From Callaeas wilsoni (taxonomy: Eukaryota > Chordata > Aves > Passeriformes > Callaeidae): a stretch of DNA of 64,000 bases. The DNA is taken from contig VWPU01010328.1 of NCBI GenBank assembly GCA_013398955.1, forward strand, positions 62,001-126,000, in the 5' to 3' direction. Below, one piece after another: positions 36,831 to 53,200 of this stretch. Made by a program: the position numbers and the translations under genes. Under the pieces are notes generated by a model that searched no databases, was not told the origin of the DNA, and was given only the letters and a program-made list of their open reading frames with translations. The first letter of the stretch is position 1; each line of letters starts with the position of its first letter.

Positions 36831-38738
36831 TCAAACATCAGACTCAATACTGGAGAGTTTCTCATAAACATGCCCGTTGCTGGAGCCATTGAAAGCCCTG
36901 GGGTTTTTGTTGTTAGGCACACAGGGGTTGGACTGGTTCCCTATACAGATGTCCTTCTGGAAACGGGCTGGCACAGCCCCGTGAAGGGCTGAGACCACCG
37001 GCTTGTTGGTGGTGACAATGGCTCGGAAGTCTGGCCTGGCTTTGGGCCCTCCTGCCACCACAGGCTGCCTGAAGAAATAAGATTTGCTGCCGTGGAGCAA
37101 GCATTGGTCATCCCCAAAAGTGGGGATGAAAGGGTTTTGGGTGACCCGGTCGGGGTAGAGCGACTTGCTGAGCATGTAGCCCCCACTGCTGCCGGGGTTG
37201 TTGTGGTGGTGGTAGCTGGTGGCGGGCACTGAGGACTTGTTGTTGGCAAAGGTGGTCTCACTGGCTGGCATCTCAAACATGTGGGCGTAGGGGCTCCCCT
37301 CCAAAAAGCGGCCCTTGTCCTTGAGGCTGACGCTGCGGGGGGCCAGGGCTGAGTCATCCTTCTGCAGGTCCACAAAGGTGTCATAGGAGTGCTGCCGGCG
37401 GAGTTTGTTGCGGTTCTTCTTCTGCACCTTGGAGGCAGAATTGGAAGGGCTCTGAGGATATTTGGAGGAGGAGGTGGCACTGGTGGCCACGGGCACAGGG
37501 GCGGGCGGCTGGTCCAGCTCTTGGAGCGAGTTGTCCTCACTGATGTCGTACAGGTTGCCCGCTTTCTTGCAAGCCTCACAGCGGATGCAGGCCTGGCGGG
37601 TGGAGTTCTGCCCCACCGTTGATGGCGTGTAGTTGTGCAGCTTAGAAGGGCAACTGCGGCAGAAATTAGCCCCGGTCCGGTCTTCCCAGTCTAGATTGGT
37701 CAGGTTCTTTTCCCACGGCGCTGGGACCCCACTCACAACGCCATGCTTGTGCTCATTGCCTCCGCCAAACTCGCCTGAGCCGTGCTTGTGATGGGCCCTG
37801 TTAGTGCAGGATCCACCCCCTCCTCCTCCCGTGTCGCGCTTAAACTCATCTCCCCGTTCTTTGTAGATATCCGTCAGGTCCACATGTTCCCAGTGCGGTG
37901 AGTTCTCCTTGGTCCGAAACTGGTCAAGGTAGAAGTCTCGTAGCCCTTCCTTGTCCCTGAAGTAGCGCTTGTGGTCAGGTGAGCGGGGCGGGCGCCGGCG
38001 GTAGGCCAGCTCTATCTCATCAAATTCCCTCCGGGACTTGGCGGAGGCTGGGCGCTTCTTCAGGCTGTCCTTGTACTGCTGCTTCCGCCTCTTGGCTGCA
38101 TTGCCCTCAATGTTGCCATAGGTGACCGTGTGAGTGGAAATGTCAGAGACATCCGAGCGAATCAGGTCATCGTGGGTCCCACTGCCCCCGTAACGGTCAC
38201 TCTTGAAGGAGAACTTGCCATAAAGGTCACCCAGCTGGCTGTGCTTGGCAGGGGGTAACCCCAGGTCCAAGGGCTTCTTCCCGATGGAGCGCGACTGGGC
38301 ATTGAAGGGTGGGTTGTCACAGTCATAGAGCCCATCGATGGAGCTGGTGCTGCCAATGCTATGGGGGCGGTGGTGGTGGTGGTAGTGGTCCTGATACACA
38401 TTGCTGTCCTTCAGCTGGAGATTGCCAAAGGTCCTTTCCACCTCACTAATATAGTCACTAAAGAGGTTCTCCTCGCAGGGGGGATTGTTGTAGGATTTGC
38501 AGTCTGAGTGGGTGAAGCTGCGGCGGTGCTCAGAGATGTCATAGACGGATGACTCGCGGCGGATAAAGTCGAGGGCACTCTGTGGTGAGCCATTGACCCC
38601 TGACAGGTTGGCCATGTTCTTGGCTGTCCGAAGCAGGCGGAGGATGTTGGAATGGGTGTTGTTCATAGTTGCTGTGGGGGAGTTCATTGCTGACTGGCGT
38701 TCTTCGATGGCCACGCCATGGATGCAGCTGTAGATACC
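36831..38738 (-). CDS. GRIN2B: GRIN2B exon 13: GluN2B cytoplasmic C-terminal tail and stop
   Basis: This terminal coding exon of 1,908 bases encodes 635 residues from GIYSCIHG to the stop TGA (36833-36831), after acceptor TTTCAG (AG at 38740-38739). The ORF stays open for 48 codons upstream, but that part is intron. Visible signals are a His run (YHHHHRP near 38375-38390), the CaMKII-binding segment around [10 protein letters not shown] with Ser codon 37386-37388 (mammalian Ser1303), a Cys cluster CRSC...CIRCEAC, the endocytic and Fyn-site motif YEKL (Tyr codon 36864-36866, mammalian Tyr1472), and the PDZ ligand ESDV for PSD-95-type scaffolds, whose Ser is the CK2 site. The tail is about 15 residues longer than my estimate for human, mainly Gly-rich insertions near 37812-37829 and 37743-37772. 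Third codon positions are strongly GC-rich. Confidence 0.98.
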   Translation of the reverse strand, partial: GIYSCIHGVAIEERQSAMNSPTATMNNTHSNILRLLRTAKNMANLSGVNGSPQSALDFIRRESSVYDISEHRRSFTHSDCKSYNNPPCEENLFSDYISEVERTFGNLQLKDSNVYQDHYHHHHRPHSIGSTSSIDGLYDCDNPPFNAQSRSIGKKPLDLGLPPAKHSQLGDLYGKFSFKSDRYGGSGTHDDLIRSDVSDISTHTVTYGNIEGNAAKRRKQQYKDSLKKRPASAKSRREFDEIELAYRRRPPRSPDHKRYFRDKEGLRDFYLDQFRTKENSPHWEHVDLTDIYKERGDEFKRDTGGGGGGSCTNRAHHKHGSGEFGGGNEHKHGVVSGVPAPWEKNLTNLDWEDRTGANFCRSCPSKLHNYTPSTVGQNSTRQACIRCEACKKAGNLYDISEDNSLQELDQPPAPVPVATSATSSSKYPQSPSNSASKVQKKNRNKLRRQHSYDTFVDLQKDDSALAPRSVSLKDKGRFLEGSPYAHMFEMPASETTFANNKSSVPATSYHHHNNPGSSGGYMLSKSLYPDRVTQNPFIPTFGDDQCLLHGSKSYFFRQPVVAGGPKARPDFRAIVTTNKPVVSALHGAVPARFQKDICIGNQSNPCVPNNKNPRAFNGSSNGHVYEKLSSIESDV

Positions 38739-42908
<4,170 letters not shown>

Positions 42909-42914
42909 TTATGT

Positions 42915-43755
42915 AGAATCATAGAAAGGTTTGGGTTGGAAAGGATCTTAAAGACCATCTAGTTTCAACCCCCATGACATGTGCAGGAACACCTTCCACT
43001 AGACCACATTGCTCAGAGCCCTATCCAGCCTGGCCTAAAACACTCCTAGGGATGGGGCATCCACAACTTCATCACCTCACAGTAAAGTGCTCACCACCAT
43101 CATGCAGAAGAATTTTTCCCTAATATCTAATCTATCTCATCTTTCAGATTGAAACCATTCCCCCTTGTCCTCACTTCATGCATTTATAAAAAGTTTCTCT
43201 CCAGCTCTCTTGTAGGTTCCATTCAGGAAGTCCTCAATTAGGTCGCTCTAAAGCCTTCCCTTCCGAACAATCTTAATTCTCTCAGCCTTTCCTCATAGGA
43301 GAGGTGCTCTATCCTTTTAATCATCTTGGTGGCCTTCTCTGGACTTGCTCCAACAGGCCCATGTCCTTCCTGTGCTGGGGACCCCAAAGCTGGATGCAGT
43401 ACTGCAGGTGGGGTCTCATCAGAGCAGAGCAGTGGGGCAGAATCCCCTCCCTTGCCCTGCTGCCCTCACAGCTTTGGATGCAGCCCAGGATACAATCGGC
43501 TTTCTCGGCTGGGAGTGCACATTGATGGGTCATGTCCAGCCCCTCATCCACGAGTACCCCCAAGCAGACCATCTCAGCAGGGCTGCTCTTGATCCCTTCA
43601 TCCCCCAGCCTGTGTTGATACGGGGCATTGTTCTGACCCCAGTGCAGCACTTTGCACTTGGCCTTGTTAAATGTCATTAAACCCCTATGTGCCCACTTCT
43701 TGAGCCTGTCCAGGTCCCTCTGGATGGTATCCCATCCTTCAGGTGTGTCATCTTC
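42915..43755 (-). mobile_element. CR1 LINE, 5'-truncated copy in intron 10
   Basis: Read on the minus strand, the element runs from the C-terminal part of the reverse-transcriptase ORF to the conserved CR1 3' end, which on the plus strand begins AGAATCATAGAAAGG and continues GGGTTGGAAAGG. CR1 copies are normally 5' truncated and lack a poly(A) tail, as here. It lies in the same orientation as GRIN2B. The left boundary is sharp, the right one approximate. Confidence 0.9.
43321..43677 (-). pseudogene. CR1 reverse-transcriptase C-terminal remnant
   Basis: A 118-codon open stretch on the minus strand inside the intron 10 CR1 copy. It carries recognisable CR1 ORF2 C-terminal features: FNKAKCKVLHWG, a YQHRLGDE-type segment, RPHLQYCIQLWGPQHRKDM and LLEQVQRR. 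The catalytic reverse-transcriptase motifs are not present because the element is 5' truncated, and the usual reading diverges after RR. It is a dead remnant, not a functional gene. Confidence 0.85.
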
Positions 43756-45712
43756 ACCTTCACCATAATTAAATAAAATCTAAGCCTAAAGTTCTCTTAC
43801 AAGTGAATGTAGGTTATAAATGAGGATCTAGTTCTTTCTGACTTTTTGGTAATCATAATTTCTGATCTTAAAGAAAATTTGGAATACAAACATACTGCAA
43901 GATGCAGATGAATGAAGAAGTCAAGGGGATCTATATCCTTAAGAATAGCTTGTGTTTCTGTACTGCCTTTCATCTCGAAAAAATCTAAAATGCCTTATAA
44001 AATGTATCAATATTAGATAGCAAAGTAGGGATTGAAGTAAGGAAAATATTTTTTCCAATTCAAATGCTGGCATGACTTAGCTAAGAAAAATCTATTTTTT
44101 TCAAATCAAATATAGTCAGGGCATTATGTTTAACTCCTCAGTTACTATGAAAAGTACTGCCAGATCTTTACCAATGTCAACTGGCCATGACAGCAGCATT
44201 ACGGTTTACCATGCTGAATTGCTCTTTGTTAAAGAATGTTCAGCTGAAAATCACAAAAAAAATTCTGTTTCAACACAGAGAAATCCCCATTATGGAGTGT
44301 GTAGAGAGCACTATGGCCTGATGAGAGCCTTTTCACACTGCAACAAATTGATTTGGATGTGGGGGGCAGTCTCAGGAGGCTGAATCTTCCACAAACCCAA
44401 AGACAGCTGATGAGTAAATCCTCCCACTAGATCTGAAGTGAAACACTTTCTGATAAATGACCTAAGACCTTCTGGTTGCACATTCTCTCTCACACACTAT
44501 GTTTACAATACACTTCCTGCACATATATTTACAGTATGGTGATAATCTCAGTTCAAGTGCTTATCTGTGAGGAAGTCTGTCCAAGGCTGAATATGAAGCC
44601 AGGATGACATCTAGCACAAGTGATGAACTCCATTTCATCCATATATTTCCAGGAGTGCATATTTATTTCCTGAATGATGACTATCCTGGCAAATGTACCT
44701 TCCCAGGATGATATCCAACAATGGTACAACTATTTGTAATGGGCTGTGGGTCTCTGAACTCGGCAAACAGGTTTAGGAATATTCAGTCAATCTAGTAATT
44801 AAATTGGCTAAACATCTTATTTTGTGCTTTGTAACGAACTTTCTCATAAGAGTGCAACATGAGTGTAAGCAAAAATGGTTTTTGTTCACTGGGGCTGGGC
44901 TCTGACAACCAAAATGGCCAGCTCTGGGAGGAGGTCTTTAATTATAAAGGACAAAGGATTGCAAAATGTCATTTTGAGTTAGTTCCTTTGCAGATTCACT
45001 GTTATTAAAATAGGATGAGCTATTCAAGCATGCTTTTTGCTAATGATTTTTCCCACGTTTCCAAAATTAGCTAAGGAAACACATTTTTTATACGTCCATA
45101 TTATTCAAATAATGTTTTGTTTAGCCCTTGATACTAAAATATTCCAGAGAGTAGGCTACTTCCAAATGATTTGCTTCAAACCTACCTTCCATTACATTAT
45201 ATTAGCTGGTGATACACTGGGGTGGGATTAGTCTGACAGCTTCTTGATTAGCATAATCTTTTATACAGAGAAGGAGGGAAAACAAAGGAATTTCCAGATG
45301 ACAATATAAATGCTCTGAAAAAAACTTTGTCCACAGAGACCTGTGAGCTTTTCTTCAGTATGGATGAAAACCTATCAGCATGAAAGATCTTGATGAAGCA
45401 AGGTCTTTGGGACCAATACACATATGGATTATGTACACAGAGGTACAGTAGCCCCTCTTTTTCTTTTTTTTTTTTTAATTCTTATAAACACAGGAAAACC
45501 AGAAACTCTCATACAGATGTCAATAGAAAAACCTGGCAAAAAGAACCACAGAGTTACTCTAAAGTGCTACTGTGCTATGTGTAGTCTTACTATACTTTTA
45601 ACCATGGAATGATAATAGAGGCTCATTTTTCAAATCCTAAAAAGTAAATTTTCCAGACAAGCATGCAAAAAGTCAGGTTTCTGTGGTGAGAAAACATGTA
45701 AGAAAGCCTCAC

Positions 45713-45873
45713 CCAGTCTTCAGCGAGAACAGTGCATCATCCACCCCCCTCTGATTGAACTTCACCATGTAGCTGTGCATTTCAGGGTAGTTGTTGCGAA
45801 TATTTCTTTCCGTGCTGCCGTTGGGAACTGTCCCGAAGCGGAAAGGGGGTGAGAAGTCATTTGGTTTCTGGAA
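45713..45873 (-). CDS. GRIN2B: GRIN2B exon 10: agonist-binding segment S2, first part
   Basis: This 161-base exon starts after CTCTTCAG with FQKPNDF and ends ...SLKTG with a split Gly codon before donor GG|GTGAGG (GT at 45712-45711). It encodes about 53 residues of the S2 lobe of the ligand-binding domain. The motif GSTERNI carries the Ser-Thr pair (Thr codon 45811-45813, Ser codon 45814-45816) that in mammals (Ser690/Thr691) binds the glutamate side-chain carboxylate. Small differences from my recollection of the human sequence occur at variable positions ([10 protein letters not shown] against AEMHAYMGKF), as expected for a non-mammalian orthologue. The exon joins exon 9 at DKK/FQ in phase 0 and exon 11 in phase 2. 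Confidence 0.97.
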
Positions 45874-48800
45874 CTGAAGAGACAGAAAAAGGAACATTTC
45901 TCACAATCTTTCAGACTGAAGCAGTCATCTGGTTGGGAGAACACTGGAAGGTAAATCTGATTTTATTTTACTATCATGTTGAGAACATAAATGAGAAGAT
46001 ATTATATTTCACTGTTTTCAAACACATATATCTCCTGTTAATGCCTAAGAAACAAGAAGTAAATCTGAGCAGGCTGTTATTTTTGTCTACTCCGGATTAA
46101 GTGCATTAAATAGTCAGTGATCAGAGATTAAATAGGAGGTTAGATAAAAGGAAAAAGGAAAGGGAAAATATAACAGTGGTGCTGGAACACAGTTAAGAAA
46201 CGTTTCCAATAAAGTCTATGTGATGTGCTTTTTATCCACAAACTGTCATTTAGTTCCTAAGAAGCATCTTTTTCAGCTCTGTGGATGCCTTTGCACTTCC
46301 TGGCTTTGACAGAGGTAGAAAAGTAATTAATGAGGAGAGATGCCTCTCAGCATACCTCACACCCACTTCACCGAACAAATGATCAGCTTTCAAAGTTTTG
46401 GGCAAATGTCCCAAATAAAATGCTGTTAGTGGCTGCAAGTTACTAGTAACATTTGATGCCCAGAACAGAGCTGGCAGAACACTCCAAAGCTTTTGCTGCT
46501 CACAAGAAATACATTCATCATAACATTCCCCCACGGCTGCAAGATTTTATATTTTTTAACTCAAGTCATAATCAAGGCTCTCTGGGATTTTATGAGGGGT
46601 AAAATTTAGACTGTCAATTATCAAGACTGCTTAAAACCCCTAGAACCAGCAGATGAGAAGGAGCACAGAACTATAAACCAGGAACTGAATAAGCAGCAAA
46701 AAAAAAAAGATGTAAAGGATAAATGGAAGGAAGCCTCCTACTCTCTAGATATATCAAGCAGTAGCTTGCCTTGTGTTATTTCTTGACTCCCAACTCTGAC
46801 TGTGTATTTGTATGATCCTGAGAAGCATGCTGACAACATGCTAATGGTCAGACCAAACCCATTTAACAGCAGCAGTTCACCTGGTACATGAATACGTGCA
46901 GTCATGCACTGCCAACTTCTGCAGGGCTGCAATCTACAGATAGTTCTAGCTTAAAACATATGCAGATGAGTCTTGTTCTTGAGCCCTGCTTCAAGCCATT
47001 TTGGAACTTGGTCAACTCAACTGAGAAGGCCAGAGCCCCAAAAGCAGTGTATCTCGCTCACAACATCTCAGCCATGAGGACAGGTAGAAGCTAGGTCTGT
47101 GGACAGGTGAACACACTGTTCACCTGTGTCTGTGTACCAGTCAACTCCTCTCTCCAGTTTGGATGGTGAGACAGGCTCACTTGTATGTGCATGTGAGTGT
47201 GTGAGAGAGAACACATATCTTACTGCTTCAAGCCAATAAAAAACATCGAGGCTGTTTTTCTGAACTTGAGTTAGTGCATCACCAACAAAACAGAAGTTTC
47301 ACATAGCATAAAACAGACAGTAAGGTGTCTCTTAGAACTTTGTCACACCCTCTAGGGATGAAGACAAACTCACAGCTATCAAAGACTGTAATGAAAGCAA
47401 ACTTTGATGGGAGAAAAATCACCGCAGCATGCTAAAATTATTCTTTTTTACTAAGCTGATTAAAGCAGCAGCCTACGGGACCCATCACAAGGAGGGCACT
47501 GCCATGCCAGACACAAAGAAACACATTCTCTCCCCTGACATGCTAAACCAGGAGATTGCAGCATGGGCAACTTGCTCTCCCAGAGACTGCAAAACCCCAC
47601 CTTGAAAGCAAACAGGACATTCCCATTCCCACAGAGCCCTCTGACAGCGTACAGTCAACAGCACAAGCATCAGGCAGGGCTGACCAACATTTGCGTGACT
47701 GAGTTTTGGCACGTCCATTTTATACCTCCACCCTCCATTCCCAGTGACACAATCTCTACTTTTGTCTGCTTCCATCACGATGTCTACAAACTGGAGTAAG
47801 AAGGATTACAAAATCAGGCAGGGCTGTGATAAGGGAAATAATCACAACTCTGAATTATCCTTTGTCTCCACTCTGTTCCAGAGCCCATAATAGCAGCCAC
47901 AGGTGAAAGGCTCCGGATTTAATTTTTAATCTCATGGGCAATCAATAAATAAATGAATGAAAACATTTTGCTTGTAGGAAATTACTGTTTCTGGCAACTG
48001 GAAAACCACATTTCTAGAGAAAGAAGTCAGGTTTATGACATCTACAAATTCTCATACTAGTCATTCACTCACCAATCCTTACTTCCTGCTCATTCCTTAG
48101 AAGAGACCTTCAAATGCAAATTACTCTCCACACATCAACATGCACACACACTTCAGCCATGGCTTGGTGGACAGCAAGACAGGAAACTTTATGAAAGGAT
48201 CCATATGGGGCCCACACCAGACAATTTTAGCTTGGTGCCTAAGAGGAACGCAGATCCCCAGCTAACCTAGCTTAATGTTTACAAAGCTGAAAGTAGCCAA
48301 TGTCCAGCTGACTCCACAGTCCAGGGAGCCAGAGATAAGCAGCTACTTCTCCCTATTTGAGAAGTAATAGCAGTACCTGCATGCAGCTTCCTGATAGGAG
48401 ACAGCAGTTCAAAAATTCCCATGTTTGTTTTTTGGCAGCAAGTGAGCACAGCTCAGTCCAAGGATGGAGGGATCTCCAGTGAGCTCTCCAGAGTCAAAAA
48501 CTATTGCATCATTCTAAACTTAACTTCTGTCCTACACAGCTCATACTGAGGGAACAAGAAGACATGTGAGCCTTCCCGCAAAGTTCCTGGGACAGATGGG
48601 GAAGGAGTGTGTCGTCTCCTGGCAACACGGTAGAGGAATGTGTGGAGGAACGAGAAATGATCCATAACGAGGAAAGTTAATTGACAGATTGTCAAAGAGT
48701 TCAGTAAGGAAAGCCACTTGTTTGATTTCTCCCAGGGGCTGGGACCGTGGGCCTGGATCATAAGTGTCATCCTCAGGGAAGCAGGGCTCTTTGGCAGACA

Positions 48801-50220
48801 GGTCTATAAGGAGTCTGAGCCACGAGGGAGGAGCTGAGGCACAATGCAGGGGGCCATTACATGGAGGAAGCCTGTGCAGAGGTAATCTCAGTGCTGCAGT
48901 AAACACTGACAAAGGAATGAACGACAGATATGGACAGAAAGGGTCAGAATGTAGATTAATGAGAGACCTGTCCCATTACTTCATGCAAATATTTCTCCTG
49001 TCAGAGCCCTAAGTCACAACTACCGTACTCCAGGAATCTGCAAAGAGGAATCCTGTGAGGTTCTGACAAAAAAATGTGGTGGTAATATGGGAAGACAAGC
49101 AACTATATCAGTTGCTGAGAAAACCCAGCTGTACAGGGTCCACACTTGTAGGAGCCCCACATGATACTTGCCTGTAGCAGGAGACCTGTCCTTCTGCCCA
49201 GTTCTACCTGCCTCAAGGGGTGACGGCCTGTGAGGGACCTGTTCAGCTGCAGTCCTGCACCCAAAGAGCCGAGGCAGAGATGTATCCCACTTGCATCCTC
49301 CCAGTCGTTCACCATGGAACCTCTGTTGTGAGATGCTCCCCTTTGCTGTACCCAAGGTGATGTGCACATCCTCTCACCCATGAAAGAAGTCCCACTTGCT
49401 TCATATCAATTGTGAAGGTGGATGCTAGAGACGAGGGCGTAAAGCAGACACCAAGGATGCCTGAAGGGCTGGGGTAGCTCTGGGACATGAGATGTCTATG
49501 TTCAGAGCCCAGTGGCTGCCTGCCTCTTCAACCCCTCACTCCACAAACTGAAATCAAGGAGCATTAAGTGCAAAGCAGACCCTGGCTTTGGAAAAGTAAT
49601 CTCTCAGAGTCAGAGAGCAATCTTCCTTCTCTGGAGAGCAATAAACACAAAGGCTGGGAGCTGTTGGCACATTCAGGGGAGAGAGCTCCTTTGCCACTCC
49701 CCTCCGCATCTCGCCATGAGAGCTGTCGACAGCAGCAGTGAAAGCGAGTTTAAGTGACTCGGCTGGCAGAGCTGTTTCATTAGCAATTTGGAGCCATGCC
49801 GTGCAGAAAGCAGCATTGTTCTCAGATGTTCGAATATCAATCTGCATAATGAAACAGGTGATAGGAGCTCTTCCCATTCATGTGGCAGCAATTGGAGGGG
49901 ATTCAGAGATGAGGGGAAGGGGTTATGTCTAATTGGCCACAATTAATTTGATGAGAATTTTTTTTTCAATATATTGTCTATCACCAAATGGATCCTACAG
50001 AAAAGCACATCTGCACTTATTTATCTGCCTGATGTAGGCCCTGTTTACACTGTAAAATGTTTGCCAATAGCATTGAAAGCAGTTTCTCAAACTCAGCAAG
50101 CTCTTGCAACAAAAAGGCTCTTTTTTATCAGCCAATCTACTTTTACACTGCTTTAAAAAAACCCAAATCAATCCACTGCTGAATAACATAAAGAGCTGGC
50201 AGAACTTGGTGCAAGGGAGA

Positions 50221-50242
50221 GTGTGTGTGTGTGTGTGTGTGT
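50221..50242. repeat. (GT)11 microsatellite in intron 9
   Basis: A perfect 22-base GT run. Confidence 0.95.
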
Positions 50243-53200
50243 AGTTCTTTACCCTTATACAGCTTCTTTGGGAGGGCTCCTTACATTTTGTAAGGCCCAG
50301 AAGCCCGGTTAAAAGTTTTCTACCACAGGAAGCTCCACAGCTCTGACCCATCAAACTAAGAGCCACAAATTCAGCTCCTCTGTTAGCTGCAAGTCCAAAA
50401 GAGCTTAAACCCATGTTAGATACTTTGAGTTCACTTCATTTACCCAAAAGTAAGTGCCAAGCTGACATGCCAAGGGAATTTCACCCTGGGAACACGTCTC
50501 TCATAGTCCCTGTGTCAAATCTGCCAGACACCTGAGGGTAGTTTGGACACTCCAGTACACCTAAAATGGCTCTAGACATCTACATTGGCACAAATGAATC
50601 TAGCTACTGGGCCATTTGGCCCTCAGGACATCTTCTCCCACCAAAAGTACAGGAAGGCAACTGCTGTAGGTAGAAACAAGCCCGAAGTGCCCACCACCCT
50701 CTTAATGTATAACCTCTTCGCATTGCCCAAACATCCTTGATTGTCTCCTCTTGTTCTGGTTCAGCTGCGTGTCACTGCAGTCAGCTTGCACCTTTCCTCA
50801 TTGCCTGAAAATCCAGCCAGGCTGTTTGCACAAGAGCCTCCTTCAGAACTCCAAAAATTGAAGAGTGAGTCAGTGGTTTTCAGGTCTAACTCTGAGGTAG
50901 CTCTACGCCTAGACTTAAGTCCTGATAGGCTACACATGTCCACAGCAGCATGTCTTGCCCTAGCTGCCTTCTATGTCCTCTGTTTCAGCCAGGAAATTAA
51001 TTCCTTCACAGCTAATGGATGACTCTCAATGAGAAGAAGCTTGTTTTTTTCACATCCCCAACATACATAATTTTTGTCCCCAAGCTGCACCACGAACAAT
51101 GCCACAGACTCACAAACCTGGATTTGACCCTGAGAAGATGTCTCTTCCACCTCTGTCTCTCTGGTGATTCTCTCCTGGACATTGCCATTCCTGACAGCTC
51201 TTAATCTAGCCCACTGTGAAAGATGGCTGGTGCTGGAAACTCCTCCATTCCCCAGACAATTCCTATCAGAACTTTACTACTGTAAAGTTCTTCCAAGTAT
51301 CTGAACTAAAGCCTTCCAGCTGCAAATACAACTCCAATATTTTCTGTTATTTTGTCCATGGGCAGGGAAATCCAAATTGTTTCTTCTTCTCTAAAGGTGC
51401 ATTTCATGTTTTTGAAGACCATTGTGCTGCTTCTTCACCATGTTCTTTCACTGCAGCTAAAGAAGCCCAGATTTTTAGTCTTTCTTTGCAAGCTGCATTA
51501 TGTGGACCTGCAACCATTCTTGCTGTCGTCTTTTGGCTGTAGGTCTTTCCTCGACTTACCTTTGGCTGGGGAACCTGCTCTCCACCATATCAAGAACAAT
51601 CTGATCAAGACCCAAAGATGCTGAGAGAATATTATACTAAAAAAGGTTGCAGTAAGGCAACAAAAGCAATGCTAGTGAGAGTTTGTGCTCATTGTTACTC
51701 TTGTCAGGGCCTCTCTATAGATATCACGTTCTGTCTATCCTTCATTTTCAGCTTGCAAGTTCTTCAAAGCTGTAACTCTGTCCTGATCTGCATTCAGGTA
51801 GTGACCAGTTTGTTTCTGGAATGTCAATCACCACTGCCAACACCATCTTCAGGGCTTTTACTGTATTCTTTATGCAGCTTGACTGTGCACATAGGCACAT
51901 CCACAAACCCATGCCCCCAGTCACCTGTCTTGGTAGAGGAAGTGCTCTACAGATTTCAAGCATGTTTGCAACTGTTTTGCAACTGTTGGTGGCATGGTAC
52001 TGTAGGCACTTTAAAATTGACAAAATTGCATCCCAGCTAGGAGTGTGCCAGCCCAACAGCACAGGGAGGAAAGCAAACCTAAATCTTAGCACTGGCACAA
52101 GTCTGTGAGGAGAGCAGACTAAAGTGACTGTGCTGCTCATTCTCTATTATTAATGACTCTCCTATACAGATACTTCTCGAGATTCATTCCTAAAGCATTC
52201 CTCTCCCCTCTGCACAGTCATGTAGTTTTGACATTACAGACATTTTTTATTTCCAAGGTGGAACTCACAGCCATTTCTAAGTGACCATAACTTTTCAGAT
52301 CATCCTTTTACCCTAGCTCTTTTTAGTTCCCTCCTGCATTCCCTCACAATAACATTCTCTGCCTCCTCAGCAGTGGCTGGGACTCCTCACAGCTCTGAAT
52401 CCAGTTGCCACATCAACTCCTCCTGTTTGTGGACCAGTTGCAGAAATCAACCCTAAGATTGTAGTGGTGAGGCCCCAGTTTCTTGTCTTCACTAGTCAAA
52501 CAACACATCTTGATTTATAAACAAACGAAAAAGAGGAAGCTAAAAAAAAAGGGACCAAACAGCACCAAATCCAATATGTCAATTTTGGGAAGGCATAAAA
52601 TTACCTTGTGCTCCCTCAGACTTTGACTTTGTGGTTTACCTTATTATTCAATACCCAATGATGTTTCAAATTCTCTGTCTTGCTTTGCATAGCACTTTCA
52701 CCCATGAATTGCTCTAGATAAATCCAAGAAAGGAGTTATCAGTTAGCGCAGCTGACTGCAGCAAAGTTGACAAAGAATTCGATTAAAGTCCCTTTTAAAG
52801 GAAGATGTAGTGTGGGTCAGATCCACAAACAAGAAAGAAAAATATCTATGAATGTCTATTGGTGAAATACGGACATGTGCGGGTCAGGGAAGGGAACAGA
52901 GCAACCTAGTGACAATGCAGAGGTGAGGGGGGGCAGGTGAAAGCAAAAGAAAAGAGTTCAAATATAGCAACTTTAAAAATAGTTGTCCTTGCAAAATAAC
53001 TGAGATGAAAGCAGAGATCCAATTGGTGGAAGAAGCCTCCATCACATGCGGTTATTGCCAGAGCAATGCACACAGTAGGATTGTGCAGCCTCTTTGCAAG
53101 CTGGATTGCTATGTGCAGACCTGCTCTGCTGCTTCTGCACAGAGCAGGAGACTGAAAACCTGGGGCAGTGCAGCATCACCCCAAACAGATGGCATGTCAG

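Noticed and set aside
36941..37579. A 212-codon open frame on the minus strand within exon 13
   Set aside because: It is a different frame of the GluN2B tail, kept open by GC-rich third positions. Its Pro/Thr/Ser/Arg-rich translation has no family resemblance.
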